6,940 nucleotides of DNA. It comes from Pseudomonadota bacterium (GTDB taxonomy: Bacteria > Desulfobacterota > Anaeroferrophillalia > Anaeroferrophillales > Anaeroferrophillaceae). The first letter of the stretch is position 1, and each line of letters opens with the position of its first letter. The DNA lies in contig DQWO01000288.1 in the NCBI GenBank assembly GCA_011042595.1, positions 1 through 6,940 on the forward strand, read 5' to 3'. The position numbers were made by a program, and so were the translations under genes. The notes under the pieces are model-generated. The model made no database searches. It saw nothing but the letters and a program-made list of their open reading frames with translations, and was not told the origin of the DNA. Positions 6,116 to 6,940 of this stretch are shown in pieces.

Positions 6116-6847
6116 TTATTTATCAGCCAGCAAAATGGTTTTGGCTAACTGCCGTCCGCTTTCGGTCATCATGTTTTTATCGATCAAGGCTTCCAGAGCC
6201 TCCGTAGCCAGTTGTTCTTCTTTCTTGGCTTCCATCAGCTTGACCAGTTGCTCGGCATCATAAACGCACTTATAATTAACGGTTTCTTCCGCCCGCGGCT
6301 GCCGATGGCTGATGATATCACAGACTTCATCTATGATCGGTTCTTTGGCTTTCAGTTTGGTAAGCATTTTGCGGGCTACTGCCGGCCCTTCTGCTTCGAG
6401 ATGGGCGTCGCTGACATCTCCATATTTCTGTTCCGCTTCCTTGGCGCCGATATCCAGCAGGTAGGCGGCACAAAGGACAATGGCCGGAACTCCGCCTTCC
6501 GGCTGAACTATTTTTCCCGCGTAGCGGGCAACCTTGGTGGTGTGGCCGATACGTTTGAAATCTTTTTTGAGGTAATTTTTAATCTGAATGGCTACCCGGT
6601 CTTTCAGGAGATCATCCCGTTTAGCCAGCAACTCCGGTGGCAGCTCTCCCAGGCATTGTTCAGCATACTGGCAATAGGAAGCACAGCCAAAATCCATCTT
6701 CGGATTGATAATCTGTTTGCCGCAGCCTTTGCAGCGGATAGTGGTCTGGTCTTTGAAAAATTCCAGCATCTGTCCACAATTAGGGCAGGGAACATCAAAA
6801 ATGGCATCGTGTTTCCAATAACGGGTATCCTGGCCGGGGCACTTCAT
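6116..6847 (-). CDS. Zinc-ribbon/HD-domain protein with degenerate HD motif
   Basis: The 243-residue product starts with a zinc-ribbon-like module: CPNC (C21, C24) and CKGC (C39, C42), then C55, C59 and C65 in GCASYCQYAEQC, which could hold a second metal. An alpha-helical HD-phosphohydrolase-like domain spans about 80-205. The expected ligands are H102 (GHTTKVA), the HD dyad, H181 (ISHRQP) and D197 (YDAEQ). The dyad reads L131-D132 in AAYLLDIG, where relatives as I recall them have HDIG. Loss of this histidine should impair metal-dependent phosphohydrolysis, so the domain may bind a ligand or partner, or use a changed metal site. Homologues are usually annotated only as HD-domain or phosphohydrolase proteins; the substrate is unknown. 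It is the first gene of the operon with the ferredoxin-type protein, which suggests a redox- or metal-linked role. The ATG at 6847 has a strong AGGAGAC site. No signal peptide is seen. Confidence 0.82.
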   Translation of the reverse strand: MKCPGQDTRYWKHDAIFDVPCPNCGQMLEFFKDQTTIRCKGCGKQIINPKMDFGCASYCQYAEQCLGELPPELLAKRDDLLKDRVAIQIKNYLKKDFKRIGHTTKVARYAGKIVQPEGGVPAIVLCAAYLLDIGAKEAEQKYGDVSDAHLEAEGPAVARKMLTKLKAKEPIIDEVCDIISHRQPRAEETVNYKCVYDAEQLVKLMEAKKEEQLATEALEALIDKNMMTESGRQLAKTILLADK

Positions 6848-6851
6848 ACTT

Positions 6852-6858
6852 GTCTCCT
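6852..6858 (-). promoter_or_regulatory. Strong ribosome binding site of the zinc-ribbon/HD gene
   Basis: AGGAGAC on the minus strand ends four bases before the ATG at 6847. It is the strongest Shine-Dalgarno in the window and decides the start of the gene. Confidence 0.8.
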
Positions 6859-6861
6859 AAC

Positions 6862-6878
6862 GCGGGCTTAACGCCCGC
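6862..6878 (-). other. Leader hairpin immediately upstream of the operon ribosome binding site
   Basis: GCGGGC (6862-6867) and GCCCGC (6873-6878) form a 6-bp all-GC stem with a 5-base loop. Its edge is only three bases from the AGGAGAC ribosome site. No T run follows on the minus strand, so it is not a terminator there. It could stabilise the mRNA end or modulate ribosome access. Confidence 0.5.
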
Positions 6879-6892
6879 AACCCAAATTAAGG

Positions 6893-6940
6893 TATCAGGA
6901 TGTTCCGGCATGGCTCTCGCTCATTCTCGCCGGCCGTCCA
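6893..6940. repeat. Possible dispersed intergenic repeat at the right edge
   Basis: This stretch upstream of the HD/ferredoxin operon shares the exact 12-base word TGTTCCGGCATG with 2113-2124. Its reverse complement resembles the left-edge segment, with 14 of 16 bases matching at 45-60 and looser similarity around it, including a nearby ATCCTGA. All three copies are intergenic. The segment runs off the window. It may also contain the operon promoter, but no convincing -35/-10 pair is visible. Confidence 0.35.

Noticed and set aside
6212..6871. Plus-strand open frame of 219 codons opposite the HD gene
   Set aside because: It is a mirror frame. The minus-strand protein has clear Cys and His motifs and a strong ribosome site; this one has neither.

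Overview
The window carries five protein-coding genes, all on the minus strand, so transcription runs from the right edge to the left. The gene set suggests an anaerobic or microaerophilic Gram-negative bacterium, most likely of the Desulfobacterota (former Deltaproteobacteria). The pointers are a dCache-type multi-PAS hybrid histidine kinase, a two-cluster ferredoxin-like protein with a Cys-rich C-terminal half, and a zinc-ribbon/HD protein of a kind common in sulfate- and metal-reducing lineages. Base composition looks close to balanced by eye. The taxonomic call is an inference; there is no rRNA or other marker here.

Right part (about 6940 to 5275): a two-gene operon. A zinc-ribbon plus HD-domain protein (6116-6847) comes first, with a strong ribosome binding site behind a small leader hairpin. 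After 30 bases follows a 4Fe-4S ferredoxin-type protein (5339-6085) with its own ribosome binding site. The operon closes with the best terminator of the window (5275-5316). The HD protein has lost the histidine of its HD dyad (Leu-Asp). The ferredoxin has a second cluster motif with only three cysteines and further Cys motifs in its C-terminal half. The biochemical role of the pair is not known to me.

Middle part (about 5275 to 1387): a 986-residue membrane hybrid sensor kinase (dCache sensor, two PAS domains, HisKA/HATPase_c, C-terminal receiver) and, 94 bases behind it, an MgtC/SapB-family membrane protein. No DNA-binding response regulator is present, so the kinase's output partner is elsewhere. 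The HK-mgtC gap holds two dyads and a weak sigma-54-like element.

Left part (1386 to 1): a 333-base stretch without a convincing gene, then cysK (cysteine synthase) with an AT-rich promoter and a leader hairpin. Beyond cysK lies a strongly structured 60-base segment at the window edge, which resembles the extreme right end in inverted orientation and may belong to a dispersed intergenic repeat family.

No CRISPR array, tRNA, rRNA, transposase or phage gene is visible. The genes look like ordinary chromosomal content. The least understood item is the HD/ferredoxin operon.
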